Made by a program: the position numbers and the translations under genes. From Iodobacter fluviatilis (GTDB taxonomy: Bacteria > Pseudomonadota > Gammaproteobacteria > Burkholderiales > Chitinibacteraceae), in assembly GCF_004194535.1 (NCBI RefSeq), contig NZ_CP025781.1:2356001-2420000 (forward strand): 64,000 nucleotides of DNA. Reading direction: 5' to 3'. Below the pieces are notes generated by a model. The model was not told the DNA's origin and ran no database searches. It saw nothing but the letters and a program-made list of their open reading frames with translations. This document shows positions 47,361 to 56,737 of the stretch, in pieces. Position 1 is the first letter of the stretch; each line of letters starts with the position of its first letter.

Positions 47361-48647
47361 TTGTTAAAACGCTTAGCCGTTTTTGCTCCTTTTGCGCTGC
47401 TGATTAAATGGCTTTTTTTGGCCACTATCGTCGGCATGCTGGCGGGTAGTGCTTCGGCATTTTTTTTGTTTGCTCTTGAATGGGCCACGGCTACACGATT
47501 GGCGAATCCTTTGCTGCTTGCAGGCCTGCCGCTAGCGGGCTTTGTGGTGGGCTGGGTTTATCTGCGTTTTGGTACGTCGGTTGAGGCGGGCAATAATTTA
47601 TTGATCGACGAGATTAACGAGCCGCAAAAAATCATTCCACTACGCATGGCTCCGCTGGTGCTGGGGGGCACGGTGGTGTCACATTTATTTGGTGCATCTG
47701 TTGGGCGGGAAGGTACCGCTGTGCAGATGGGCGCGGCTTTGGCCGATCAGCTCACACGGGTTTTTCATCTTAAAAATGGTGATCGGCGTGTATTACTGAT
47801 GGCAGGGATTGCGGCAGGTTTTGCCTCGGTGTTCGGTACACCACTTGCTGGTGCTATTTTTGGCTTAGAAGTACTGGCCATTGGCCGGATGCGCGTTGAT
47901 GCCATTTGGCCTTGCCTCATCGCGGCCGTGATTGCCGATCAAGTGGGCCTGTTATGGGGCGTGCAGCATACGCATTACGCCATTGCTAGTATTCCTGCGA
48001 TCAGCTTTTGGGGACTGGCCGCGGTGTTGCTGGCAGGTGCTATTTTTGGCCTAACGGCCCGCTGCTTTGCCAATACCACTCATTGGTTGGCGGCGCGGCT
48101 TAAAAAAGTCATTCATTATCCACCGCTGCGGCTCTTTATTGGTGGGGTGTTGATTGCCGCAGTGGCTTATGCTTTAAGCGCTGAACGTTATTTAGGCTTA
48201 GGTGTGCCAACGATTGTGCAATCCTTTCAACACCCGATGGCTCATTATGATTTTGCCGCTAAGTTCGCTTTTACCGTTGCGTCTTTAGCGAGCGGTTTTA
48301 AGGGGGGCGAGGTGACGCCCTTGTTTTATATTGGTGCCACTTTGGGTAATGTTTTAGCGCCGTGGCTAAACCTACCCTTTGCCTTTTTGGCGGGATTAGG
48401 TTTTGTGGCGGTATTTGCTGGCGCGGCGAATACGCCGATTACATCTACTTTGATGGCGATAGAAATGTTTGGTGCAGAAATTGGCGTGTATGCCGCGTTA
48501 GCCTGCGTAATCAGTTATTTGTGCTCGGGGCACACTGGCATTTACCGCTCGCAGCGAGTGGTTTATGGCAAGCACCAAGCTTTGCTTGAGGGGATTAAAC
48601 TCAGCGAAATTGCGGCTTATTACGCGTCTAAAAAAACAAAATCTTAA
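47361..48647 (+). CDS. CLC-family anion transporter, probable fluoride-exporting type
   Basis: 428 residues, about 10-12 membrane helices. Motifs are GASVGREGTAVQMGAALADQ, FASVFGTPLAGAIFGLEVLA and FKGGEVTPLFYIGATLGN. The usual chloride GSGIP signature is replaced by VEAGNNLLIDEINEP, and GREGP by GREGT. Those two substitutions mark the CLC-F fluoride/proton antiporters. The start is TTG 47361 with AAGGA upstream. I could not fold a fluoride riboswitch in the 168 bases before it. Confidence 0.88.
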   Translation: MLKRLAVFAPFALLIKWLFLATIVGMLAGSASAFFLFALEWATATRLANPLLLAGLPLAGFVVGWVYLRFGTSVEAGNNLLIDEINEPQKIIPLRMAPLVLGGTVVSHLFGASVGREGTAVQMGAALADQLTRVFHLKNGDRRVLLMAGIAAGFASVFGTPLAGAIFGLEVLAIGRMRVDAIWPCLIAAVIADQVGLLWGVQHTHYAIASIPAISFWGLAAVLLAGAIFGLTARCFANTTHWLAARLKKVIHYPPLRLFIGGVLIAAVAYALSAERYLGLGVPTIVQSFQHPMAHYDFAAKFAFTVASLASGFKGGEVTPLFYIGATLGNVLAPWLNLPFAFLAGLGFVAVFAGAANTPITSTLMAIEMFGAEIGVYAALACVISYLCSGHTGIYRSQRVVYGKHQALLEGIKLSEIAAYYASKKTKS

Positions 48648-48657
48648 AAAAGAACTG

Positions 48658-48775
48658 TAGCCACAAAAAACACAGACAAGGGTAAAAGTGAGAAAAAAAT
48701 GAGAAGTTTAACGGCTTATGCAAAAGCTTAAAGCGCGTGCTTCTGTGCTCTCATTTGTCTTAGTGTTTACAGACG
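48658..48775. repeat. Decayed CACAGA-type intergenic palindrome
   Basis: TAGCCACAAAAAACACAGACAAG on the left and TTGTCTTAGTGTTTACAG on the right keep partial complementarity. It is a diverged member of the repeat family best seen at 36683-36786. Confidence 0.45.
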
Positions 48776-48802
48776 TTTTAGATTTTTCCTTTGGAACCTT
48801 CT

Positions 48803-49603
48803 ATGGATTATTCAGTTTTATTGGCTCAAAGTGGTTTGGAGCGCTTTGATGCTCAGGTTTTGTTTCAGCACGCTACAGGTAAAAACCGCGCTTGGCTGAT
48901 TGGACATGGGCAGGATGAAGTAGAGGCGGCACACGCTGCGGCATTTAATTTACTGGCGGCTCGTCGTAGCAAAGGCGAGCCGGTGGCGTATATCGTTGGC
49001 ACGCGCGAGTTCTTTGGCCGTGATTTTGTGGTGAGCCCAAGCGTACTTATCCCAAGGCCAGATACGGAGCTGCTGGTAGAGCTGGCTTTAGAGCGGGCGG
49101 CCGAAGGGGCTGTGGTTTTGGATTTGGGCACAGGCTCGGGCTGTATACCGATCACCATTAAACTAGAGCGCCCAGATCTGGATGTCAGTGCGGTGGATCT
49201 ATCCCCAGCCGCATTGCTGGTGGCGCAAACCAATGCTAGCCGCTTGGATGCGGCTGTACGTTTTTACCAATCGGATTGGTATCAAGCTATAGGCGCAATG
49301 CGCTTTGATATGATTGTTTCTAATCCGCCATATATTGAGCAAAACGATCAGCATCTAAGCCAAGGCGATTTACGCTTTGAGCCGCGTAGCGCGCTATCCG
49401 ATGAGGGCGATGGCTTGGTGCATATCCGCAGGATTATCGCCGGGGCTAGGCAGCACTTGAACAAGAATGGCTGGCTATTATTAGAGCACGGCTGGGATCA
49501 AGCCGAACCTAGCCGAGCATTATTAGCTGCCGCAGGGTTTACAGCCGTACAAAGTTGGCGGGATCTAGCTGGGATAGAGCGCGTGAGCGGCGGAAAACTT
49601 TAA
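48803..49603 (+). CDS. prmC: Release factor glutamine methyltransferase
   Basis: Methylates the GGQ glutamine of release factors RF1 and RF2. 266 residues from ATG 48803; a TTG at 48791 adds four. GTREFFGRDFVVSPSVLIPRPDTELLVE, the SAM-binding DLGTGSGCIPI and catalytic SNPPYIEQ are present. Followed by grxD at 98 bases. Confidence 0.95.
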   Translation: MDYSVLLAQSGLERFDAQVLFQHATGKNRAWLIGHGQDEVEAAHAAAFNLLAARRSKGEPVAYIVGTREFFGRDFVVSPSVLIPRPDTELLVELALERAAEGAVVLDLGTGSGCIPITIKLERPDLDVSAVDLSPAALLVAQTNASRLDAAVRFYQSDWYQAIGAMRFDMIVSNPPYIEQNDQHLSQGDLRFEPRSALSDEGDGLVHIRRIIAGARQHLNKNGWLLLEHGWDQAEPSRALLAAAGFTAVQSWRDLAGIERVSGGKL

Positions 49604-49701
49604 TTCGATCATTACAGACGGCAAGAGCCAAAGCTTGCCGCAATTTTTTCATAAAAGTACAATACCCGAGTAAATCTATCAGGTATCACAAAGGAAACAC
49701 T

Positions 49702-50016
49702 ATGAGCACGCAAGATCTGATTCGCCAGCAAGTAACTGAAAACGCCGTTGTTTTATATATGAAAGGCACGCCCACTTTCCCACAGTGTGGTTTCTCTGCT
49801 GGTGCGGTGCAAATGCTTAAAAACTGTGGCGTATCGTTTGCTGCGGTCAATGTGCTGGCAGATGCCGATATTCGCCAAGGCATTAAAGAATATGCCAACT
49901 GGCCTACTATTCCTCAGCTCTATATCAAGGGCGAGTTTGTAGGTGGTTCCGACATTATGAAAGAGCTGTTCGCTACGGGCGAGCTGCAAAAAATGCTGGA
50001 AGGTATTCCAGAGTAA
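49702..50016 (+). CDS. grxD: Monothiol glutaredoxin Grx4 type
   Basis: 104 residues from ATG 49702, which has an AAGGAAA Shine-Dalgarno 6 bases upstream. Active site CGFS (PQCGFSAGAVQ), with WPTIPQLYIKGEFVGGSDI for glutathione binding. Carries or delivers 2Fe-2S clusters. A longer frame from 49555 is not supported. Confidence 0.96.
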   Translation: MSTQDLIRQQVTENAVVLYMKGTPTFPQCGFSAGAVQMLKNCGVSFAAVNVLADADIRQGIKEYANWPTIPQLYIKGEFVGGSDIMKELFATGELQKMLEGIPE

Positions 50017-50022
50017 TAGCAG

Positions 50023-50042
50023 GGGCACGGCACGCCGTGCCC
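50023..50042. terminator. GC hairpin between convergent grxD and LOV kinase genes
   Basis: GGGCACGGC-AC-GCCGTGCCC is a perfect 9-bp stem with a 2-base loop. There is no T tract, but position between two stops 28 bases apart suggests transcript ends. A similar GGGCACGGCA hairpin closes the pair at 37798. Confidence 0.55.
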
Positions 50043-50043
50043 A

Positions 50044-52773
50044 TTAGGCTGTAATTTTTTCATCCATCCGTTTACGCACGGCCAGCATCAAAGCTTCGCG
50101 GCGATAGGGCTTATGCAAGATTTCCCCAAAGAGTGTTTCGGAGCGATCGCTGGAGCTATTTTTGTGTGGATAACCTGATGTAAGTAGCACCGCTATATGG
50201 GGGCAAGACTCGACAATATCCTGCGCTAAAGTGACGCCATCCATGCCGCCCGGCATTACAATATCAGAAAGTAGCAAATCCACTTTGCCCGCATGTTCTA
50301 GTTTATCTAAAGCATCCATACCATTTTTAGCCTGAATGACGCTGTAGCCAAAAGTAGTTAAATGCTCAGCAGTGACTTCTCTTAAATCGACTTCATCATC
50401 CACTAATAAAATCGTTTCCTTGCCGCCCTGTATTGGCAGATGTCTGGAGGCGGGTTCAATTATATTGATATTTTGAACCGCATCAATGGGTAAAAAAATA
50501 TGGAACATCGTGCCAATCCCCTGCTCGCTATAAACACGAATATGGCCGTGTAATTGTTTTACAAAACCGTAAACCATGGCCAGTCCTAAGCCGGTGCCAT
50601 TTTCGGTTTTAGTACTAAAAAAAGGCTCAAAAACTCGCTCGCAAACATCAGCAGACATTCCTTTTCCATTGTCATTGAACTCAAGTAATAAATAGGCTTG
50701 ATTATCTAAGTTAATATCTTTGCAATGATTGAATATTTCTGGTCGCCAATGATGCAGATAAATCACAATGTCGCCACCCGTATCTGGCATAGCATCACGG
50801 GCATTAATGGCTAAATTAATAAGTGCATTTTCAAATGCAGTAGCATCTAATGTGATTAAAGGGAGATTAGGTTCAATAAAAGTATTAATATTAATATCGG
50901 CCCCTAGCGTACGTTTTAATAGCCCTAAAACTTCTTCAATTAAGCCCCCAACTGATTTTGGTTTTATTTCATTTAAAGGTAAGGGGCTTTTTCTAGAGAG
51001 CTGTAATAGCCGCCGAGTAATATCAGAGCCACGCATTGCCGCATTGATTGCACTTTGCTGGCGCTCCATTGCTTTTGCATTGCCTTGTAGGGCAGGCTCA
51101 ATAAAATCAAGATTAGCAATGATAATGCCGAGTAAGTTATTAAAATCATGGGCAAGCCCACCTGATAGCTGGGATAAAGCATCCATTTTTTGCGATTGAA
51201 TCAGCTGGGCTTGTACTTTTTTTCTTTCGCTAATGTCTCGAACGATGCCGGTAAACATTCGCTCATTGCCTAATTTCCATTCCGAGATAGACAAATCTAA
51301 GGGGATAAGTTGTCCATTTTTATTTTTCCCCATTACTTCACGGCCAATGCCTATTATTTTTGCATCGCCAGTGTTTAAATAGTTGTCTAAGTATTGATCA
51401 TGCTGGCTATGTTCTGACTCTTGCATTAATAATCTTATATTTTTATGCATAACTTCGGCGGCGGTATAACCAAATATATGTTCAGCTGCGCCATTGAACA
51501 AAAACATTGTGCCTTTGGAGTCAATCAAGATAATGCCATCTGCCGCACTCTTTAAAATTGAATTTAGTTTTGAGTCTTGTTCTTTTAATTGTGATTCTTT
51601 TTGTTTTATTTCAGAAATGTCTGAGATAAATCCATGCCATAAGATACTACCGTCATCTAGAGCCTCAGGCTGTGCATTGCCGAGCATCCAATGTAGGCTT
51701 TGGTCAGGAAAGATCGTGCGGTATTCCAGCTGCCAAGGCTCTCCCGTTTTTGCTGATTCCAAAATGGAGCTGTTTAACTCATTAATATCCTCTGGGTGGA
51801 TTAAATTAAATAATACTTGCGCATCTTCTAGGATTTCTTCTGGTGAAACTAAAAAGAGGTCTCGAATGCCTTCGCTGCAATAGGGGAAATAACTTTTACC
51901 CGTTTTTTCTAATTTAAATTGGTAAATCATTCCTGGGACATTGCTGGTTAGCTTTTGTATTTCTTCTAATAATTGTGCTGTTTTTTTTGCTGATTTTTCT
52001 ATCGTTTTCTCAGTTATTTTTCTTTCTGATTCATCATGCTGAGTACTTACAAAGTGTGTGATTTCTTGTTGTGCATTAAAGATAGGTATGATGGATATTT
52101 CGTTCCAATAATGGCTACCATCTTTGCGGTAATTAATGATTTCGCCATGAAAAGGTTGGCCATTTTTAAGTGCAGTACGGATCTTTTCAATGATAATTGG
52201 ACTAGATAATGGGCCTTGCATAAACGTGCATTTTTTTCCTATAACTTCATTCTGCTTTATACCATTGGTATCTTCAAAGGCTTTGTTTGCATAAATTATT
52301 TTATAATCTACAGATGTAATAAGCACCGCTTGGGAGATGGAGTCTAATGCTTGATTGCTCAGTACAAGCTTATTTAAGTGGGCTTTAAGTTCTGCTTCGG
52401 CTTTGTTTTTATAGTAAATTAATCCGGCAATCACTTGGCCCAATAAGGCAAAGCCTAGCAAGGTATACATCATATCGGGATGATGGCTGGGAGATAGGTA
52501 AATCATGATTGCAGAAGTTAGCACAAGCCCTGCTGTGGCGACACTGCCTAAATGAAAACCTGCCCAAATAATTAATAAGGGTAAAACGATAGAAAGTGCG
52601 CTTGAGTGCCCTTCTAGATCGGGGGCGCTGGCAATATATAAAACTGGCAATGCAATTGCTAGTAAGATGAGCGCTTCCTTGGGGTGCTGTTTTAACGGAA
52701 GCCACGCCCAGAGTTGTATTTCTTTTTGCCAACGGCTTTTGCTTGCATTCACAGAAAAAAAATCATCTTTCAT
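50044..52773 (-). CDS. LOV-PAS hybrid sensor histidine kinase, probable blue-light receptor
   Basis: 909 residues. Four membrane helices (about 34-50, 58-73, 75-93, 101-120) precede a PAS domain with all LOV hallmarks: the photoactive Cys182 in GKKCTFMQGP, Asn214 in NYRKDG, Asn224 in HYWNEI and Gln245 in FVSTQHD. The intervals 32, 10 and 21 equal those of plant phototropin LOV2 (Cys450, Asn482, Asn492, Gln513). Two more PAS domains follow (about 275-390, 400-515). HisKA has His542 (GGLAHDFNNLLG), the ATPase domain DNGKGM and GTGLGLAMVYG, and a receiver domain carries Asp837. It is downstream of, and 49 bases from, its response regulator. Confidence 0.88.
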   Translation of the reverse strand: MKDDFFSVNASKSRWQKEIQLWAWLPLKQHPKEALILLAIALPVLYIASAPDLEGHSSALSIVLPLLIIWAGFHLGSVATAGLVLTSAIMIYLSPSHHPDMMYTLLGFALLGQVIAGLIYYKNKAEAELKAHLNKLVLSNQALDSISQAVLITSVDYKIIYANKAFEDTNGIKQNEVIGKKCTFMQGPLSSPIIIEKIRTALKNGQPFHGEIINYRKDGSHYWNEISIIPIFNAQQEITHFVSTQHDESERKITEKTIEKSAKKTAQLLEEIQKLTSNVPGMIYQFKLEKTGKSYFPYCSEGIRDLFLVSPEEILEDAQVLFNLIHPEDINELNSSILESAKTGEPWQLEYRTIFPDQSLHWMLGNAQPEALDDGSILWHGFISDISEIKQKESQLKEQDSKLNSILKSAADGIILIDSKGTMFLFNGAAEHIFGYTAAEVMHKNIRLLMQESEHSQHDQYLDNYLNTGDAKIIGIGREVMGKNKNGQLIPLDLSISEWKLGNERMFTGIVRDISERKKVQAQLIQSQKMDALSQLSGGLAHDFNNLLGIIIANLDFIEPALQGNAKAMERQQSAINAAMRGSDITRRLLQLSRKSPLPLNEIKPKSVGGLIEEVLGLLKRTLGADININTFIEPNLPLITLDATAFENALINLAINARDAMPDTGGDIVIYLHHWRPEIFNHCKDINLDNQAYLLLEFNDNGKGMSADVCERVFEPFFSTKTENGTGLGLAMVYGFVKQLHGHIRVYSEQGIGTMFHIFLPIDAVQNINIIEPASRHLPIQGGKETILLVDDEVDLREVTAEHLTTFGYSVIQAKNGMDALDKLEHAGKVDLLLSDIVMPGGMDGVTLAQDIVESCPHIAVLLTSGYPHKNSSSDRSETLFGEILHKPYRREALMLAVRKRMDEKITA

Positions 52774-52822
52774 GATGGCTACCTCTTTATGAGGGGCTGG
52801 CTCAAATATATCCGTCTATGGT

Positions 52823-54004
52823 TTAGAAAAAAATAATATTGTCTGTTTTATCTTCAATTGCTATTAATATCTCTTCCTCCGTGTTTTTTATCAGTAGTGA
52901 GCCTAGGTCGGCTCGAATGCCACTAAATTTTGTATTTAGTGAAAAACCTGCGTCATAGAGCGTAGCGGCGGTTTGCGATGCTTCTTCTATGAGCTTAGTA
53001 AAGTGCAATTCTTGTTCATGACTTAAGCCAAGTGTTGCGACGGAATTTTCTATTTGTTGCTTTAAACTTGCAAAGAGCAGGCACGAATTCGATTGCTGTA
53101 TTTTGTAATCACTTTCTAGTTCTTTAACGAGTTCTTGCATATCGCTAATTGCTTTTTTTGCATTATTGCTTTGTAGGGTTAGGCGTTGTTGGGTTGTAAT
53201 GGCATGAATGCGGTTTTCTGTGGCTTCGGTGATAATGGCGGCATGGTCGCGGATTCGAGCTGCAAAATCAGGGTTGTTTTGTGGTAAGTTTTTGATTTGT
53301 AGGGTAATGCTTGGGTAATTAATAATAAGCCGGTGCCCATATTCAAAGATACGAGGATTATCGTGGGATAAGGTGCGGAGTATTTCTGCTTCTAATGGGC
53401 TAGAGCGGCCTTCGCTATTGAGCGTTTTTTGTTCATTTTGGGTACGAACTTGTGCAGAGACATTTAAATCAAAACCATAAGAAAAGGTAGAAATCAGTAC
53501 TTTTAATAGTGATTCAATATCTGGGCTACTCATTGCACGTTTGATAAAATTAATGACGGTACTCATTTCTCCTGAGTTAGAAATGGCACTTATCGCGGTG
53601 TCCGTCGCGGTTTTGAGCGAGCCTTTTAGGCGTTCAGAATCGCTTATAATATGTTGGAGTAATTCAATTTTGCGGCGCAACTCAGCCATGCGAAATGGCT
53701 TAGGTAAAAAATCATCCGCTCCTGAGGCATAGGCATTTTGGCGGGTTTCTAAGCTATCTGAGCCAGAAATAAAAACAACTCGCACTTCGGGGTGTTTTTC
53801 ACGCGCTAGCAGGCAAACAGAATAGCCATTGATGTCGGGTAAATTAATATCCAGTAATATAATATTGGGATGAAAATTGCTGACAATATTTAAGGCATCT
53901 ATCCCGCTATCCGCCTCCATGATCTCTACATCACCCGCTAAGCCATCTTTAATCAGGTTGCGGAATTCTTGTTCATCATCGACGATCAATATTTTAGTTT
54001 TCAT
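52823..54004 (-). CDS. Response regulator with undefined C-terminal sensor region
   Basis: 393 residues. Receiver domain MKTKILIVDDEQ with phospho-acceptor Asp52 in IILLDINLPDING and KPF at 104-106. Beyond about residue 130 I see no DNA-binding, GGDEF, EAL or HD domain. That part begins DTAISAISNSGEMSTVI and contains a predicted GAF-like stretch (SLLKVLISTFSYGFDLNVSAQV), then coiled coil (TQQRLTLQSNNAKKAISDMQELVKELES). It resembles regulators that relay to a partner protein. First gene in a pair with the LOV kinase. Confidence 0.85.
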   Translation of the reverse strand: MKTKILIVDDEQEFRNLIKDGLAGDVEIMEADSGIDALNIVSNFHPNIILLDINLPDINGYSVCLLAREKHPEVRVVFISGSDSLETRQNAYASGADDFLPKPFRMAELRRKIELLQHIISDSERLKGSLKTATDTAISAISNSGEMSTVINFIKRAMSSPDIESLLKVLISTFSYGFDLNVSAQVRTQNEQKTLNSEGRSSPLEAEILRTLSHDNPRIFEYGHRLIINYPSITLQIKNLPQNNPDFAARIRDHAAIITEATENRIHAITTQQRLTLQSNNAKKAISDMQELVKELESDYKIQQSNSCLLFASLKQQIENSVATLGLSHEQELHFTKLIEEASQTAATLYDAGFSLNTKFSGIRADLGSLLIKNTEEEILIAIEDKTDNIIFF

Positions 54005-54193
54005 TAGTCTTAGCCTTCTCGTGGCTTACGCATATATTTTATGTAAATAATTTACAAAGAATATATGAGGTTATTTGTGTGAAAACTTAAATATAGCCAA
54101 TGATTTCCTTTCTATTTACCCGTTGTGATGTACGGTATTTTTTACAAAAGCTTTCTATTTAAGAAATTTTTGTGGGCAAAAAACGCTTGCACA

Positions 54194-54805
54194 TTAAATT
54201 AGCGGTGGGCTTGTTTCAATAAAGGAAGGGCGCTCTGCTATTTGATTATAAAAATGGAGGAGGTTGGGATAGTTCGCGTGCCAGCCTTGCTTGGGTAGGC
54301 GAAAGTCTAGATAGGCGAGGGTGCAGCCTAAGGCTATATCGGCCAAAGAAAATTGCTCGCTACCCCACCATTTTTTCTCATCCAGCTCTGCCGCAATCGA
54401 GGCTAGGCCGCGCTCTATTTTGGCTTGCTGATGGGCCACCCATTCCTGTGATTGCTGTTGTGCTGGTCTTAGGCTTTCTTGCCGGATTAACACCGCTGCG
54501 TCACTAATGCCATCGGCTAATGCTTCGCGGCGTTTCACATTAATGGCTTGTCTTTGCTCATTGGGGATGAGCTTGCCAACAGGGGTGCTGTGATCTAAGA
54601 AATCAACAATCACCCGTGAATCATAAAGCGTTCTACCGTCGTCCACCATCAGGATGGGCACTTTGCCTAGCGGGTTAAGCTCGGGGATATTGCTGCCTGC
54701 AGCACTAGGATTGTCTTCAATAATCTGATATTCGATGCATTTTTCAGCTAGAACGATGCGTACCTTACGGCCGAAAGGGCTGGTATATGAGGTGATCAGT
54801 TTCAT
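54194..54805 (-). CDS. Glutathione S-transferase family protein
   Basis: 203 residues. Thioredoxin-like N-terminal domain (KLITSYTSPFGRKVRIVLAEK, with NPLGKVPILMVDDGRTLYDSRVI for glutathione binding) and an all-helical C-terminal domain (FSLADIALGCTLAYLDFR). The catalytic residue is Ser in the SPFG turn. Substrate unknown. Single gene, with glutathione synthesis genes elsewhere in the window. Confidence 0.92.
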   Translation of the reverse strand: MKLITSYTSPFGRKVRIVLAEKCIEYQIIEDNPSAAGSNIPELNPLGKVPILMVDDGRTLYDSRVIVDFLDHSTPVGKLIPNEQRQAINVKRREALADGISDAAVLIRQESLRPAQQQSQEWVAHQQAKIERGLASIAAELDEKKWWGSEQFSLADIALGCTLAYLDFRLPKQGWHANYPNLLHFYNQIAERPSFIETSPPLI

Positions 54806-54927
54806 GCAGTCTGAGTGGTAATGGGTTAGAGCTTGATCTTAGCCGTTTGTCTGCGCTGAAACTAGATTTGTTGTTTGAATACAACGAGTTTGTTGGGCGG
54901 GTAAGCCAACCCGCCCAGAGTCGCTTT

Positions 54928-56318
54928 TTAAGAAGCAGCCATAATGGCTTCTACTTCAGCTGCGGTACGGGCGATGTGCGGCCCAAGAATGTGGCTGCCG
55001 GTTTCAGTAATCAGTACGTTATCTTCGATGCGAATGCCGCCAAAGTCTTGGTATTCTTCAAATTTAGCATAGTTGATCATATCGCTATGGCGGCCTTCGG
55101 CTTTCCAGGTGGCGATCAGCGCGGGGATAAAGTAAATGCCCGGCTCTACCGTAATCACCATGCCTGCTTTCAGCTGTTTGCCAAGTCGTAAGTAGCCCAT
55201 GCCAAACAGTTTGCTGCGCTCTACGCCCTCACCGTAGCCAACTAGGTTTTCGCCCAAGCTTTCCATATCGTGCACGTCCAGCCCAATCTGGTGGCCAAGG
55301 CCGTGCGGGAAAGCGATGGCGTAGGCGCCGGATTCCACGATGTCATCCACATTGCCATTAAAAAAGCCTAGCTTGCTCATGCTTTCAACCATAACTTTTG
55401 CGGCAAGTTTATGTGCGGCGAGATACGGCAGGCCAGGCTTGAGCGCGGCAATTGCCTTGGTTTGCATCGCCAGCACCGTGTCGTACAACTCGCGCTGGCG
55501 TGGGCTGAATTTGCCCCCACTGGAATGGTGCGGGTGATATCGCTGGCGTAACCACCGCTAGATGTTGCGCCGGTATCGTTCAGTACCAGATCACCTTTTT
55601 GCAGTTTTTGATGGTGGTGATGGTTATGCAGCACTTCGCCATTTCTGGAGAAGATACTTGGGTAGGCAAGCTGCAAATCATGGCTGCGTACAATGCCTTC
55701 CATCAAGCCAACCACTTGGTGCTCAAGCACATTGGCTTGTGAGGCACGCATCGCCGCGTGATGTACATCGCGGGTAATGGCCAGCACGGTTTCCATTTCT
55801 TTGATTTCATCGGCTGATTTAATTTCGCGTTGAGCGATGACTTGTTGGGCGAGAGCGGTAGAAAACGCCGCTTTAACTGCCGCGCTGCTACAGCTCAGTA
55901 AGTTTGCTAATTCAAGAATTGTTTCTCCGCGATAAGGGGCAAGGTATTGCACTTGAATGCCTGCCGCTTGGGCGGTTGCCAGGCGCTGTTTTAATTGAGC
56001 ATAAGGCTGGCTTTGTGTAATGCCTGCAGCGGTTGCGCGCTCGCTTAATGAAGGCTGTGGGCCGGTCCAAACGATATCAGCTACTTCGGCCTCATTGCCA
56101 AATAAGGTAACACTGTCATTTGCCGTATCAATCAGCCCAGCAAGGCCTGGCTCGTTCAGGCCAAAGTAATAGCGGAAATTACTGTCTTGGATAAACGGAA
56201 AAATATTATCCGTGTAATTCATCGGCGAATCGACGTTACCAAGCAGCAAAATCAGGCTGTCCGGCAAGCTAGTAGCAAGGGTATCACGACGCTGGCGGTA
56301 GATTTCTGGGGCAAACAT
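54928..56318 (-). pseudogene. pepP: Aminopeptidase P (M24), frameshifted at a C5 tract
   Basis: Removes N-terminal residues before proline. The N-terminal part (start MFAPEIYRQRRDTL, 56318) and the C-terminal part are in different frames. The first ends past GGYASDITRTIPVG, the second begins GKFSPRQRELYDTVLAMQ. They join exactly if the five-C tract at 55514-55518 had six bases. Metal ligands are all there: both Asp (LNDTG, YASDITR), His in GLGHQIGLDVHD, Glu in VEPGIYF and Glu in IRIEDNV. The corrected protein has about 463 residues, normal for the family. Sequencing error or real slip mutation cannot be separated from one sequence. Confidence 0.85.
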
Positions 56319-56352
56319 AGTGTTCTCCATAACAAGTTAGGACGTATCTTAA

Positions 56353-56446
56353 CTGATGTTACGCAGGCCTTTAGGTGGAATGCGCTCTGCAGCTGATTGA
56401 GAAAATCCTAACCCATTGATTTTTCATAATGGGTGCGTAACATCAG
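56353..56446. repeat. 94-bp element bounded by inverted CTGATGTTACGCA
   Basis: CTGATGTTACGCA at 56353-56365 is repeated in inverse at 56434-56446, enclosing 68 bases with no coding sense. Resembles a small non-autonomous mobile element; no second copy was seen in the window. Confidence 0.55.
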
Positions 56447-56590
56447 ATCTTAATAGAAATCGTGTTTTATTTAGTGTTGAAAACCCAAATTTTGAAGTGC
56501 TGATCTGTACTTAATGACAAGGGCTTACGTTAGTTGGCGGTACCTTGCTCTACAGAGAATAAAGAGCTTCATAGAGCCTCTTTTTACTGT

Positions 56591-56618
56591 TGCAAAGCTT
56601 TAAATTTAAAGCTTTGCA
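56591..56618. repeat. Perfect 28-bp palindrome
   Basis: TGCAAAGCTTTAAA followed directly by its complement TTTAAAGCTTTGCA. No loop. Could bind a dimeric regulator or terminate transcripts from the spermidine synthase gene, whose stop is 120 bases away on the minus strand. Confidence 0.6.
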
Positions 56619-56737
56619 GCGATAATCCTCACTCAACTTTCTGTCTTTTGAAGTTTGTTTTTCCGTAAGTCGAAGTCGTTCCTAGCTATGCGGATATTGC
56701 TCTGTGGTTCAAGCTTTGGAAAGGGGGATTAGAACGA

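Larger units (their letters stand above)
56331..56737. other. 407-bp spacer between pepP and spermidine synthase genes
   Basis: No ORF is supported. It contains two unusual structures, the 13-bp inverted repeat at 56353-56446 and a perfect 28-bp palindrome at 56591-56618, plus degenerate CTGTGGTTC near 56702. Confidence 0.55.
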
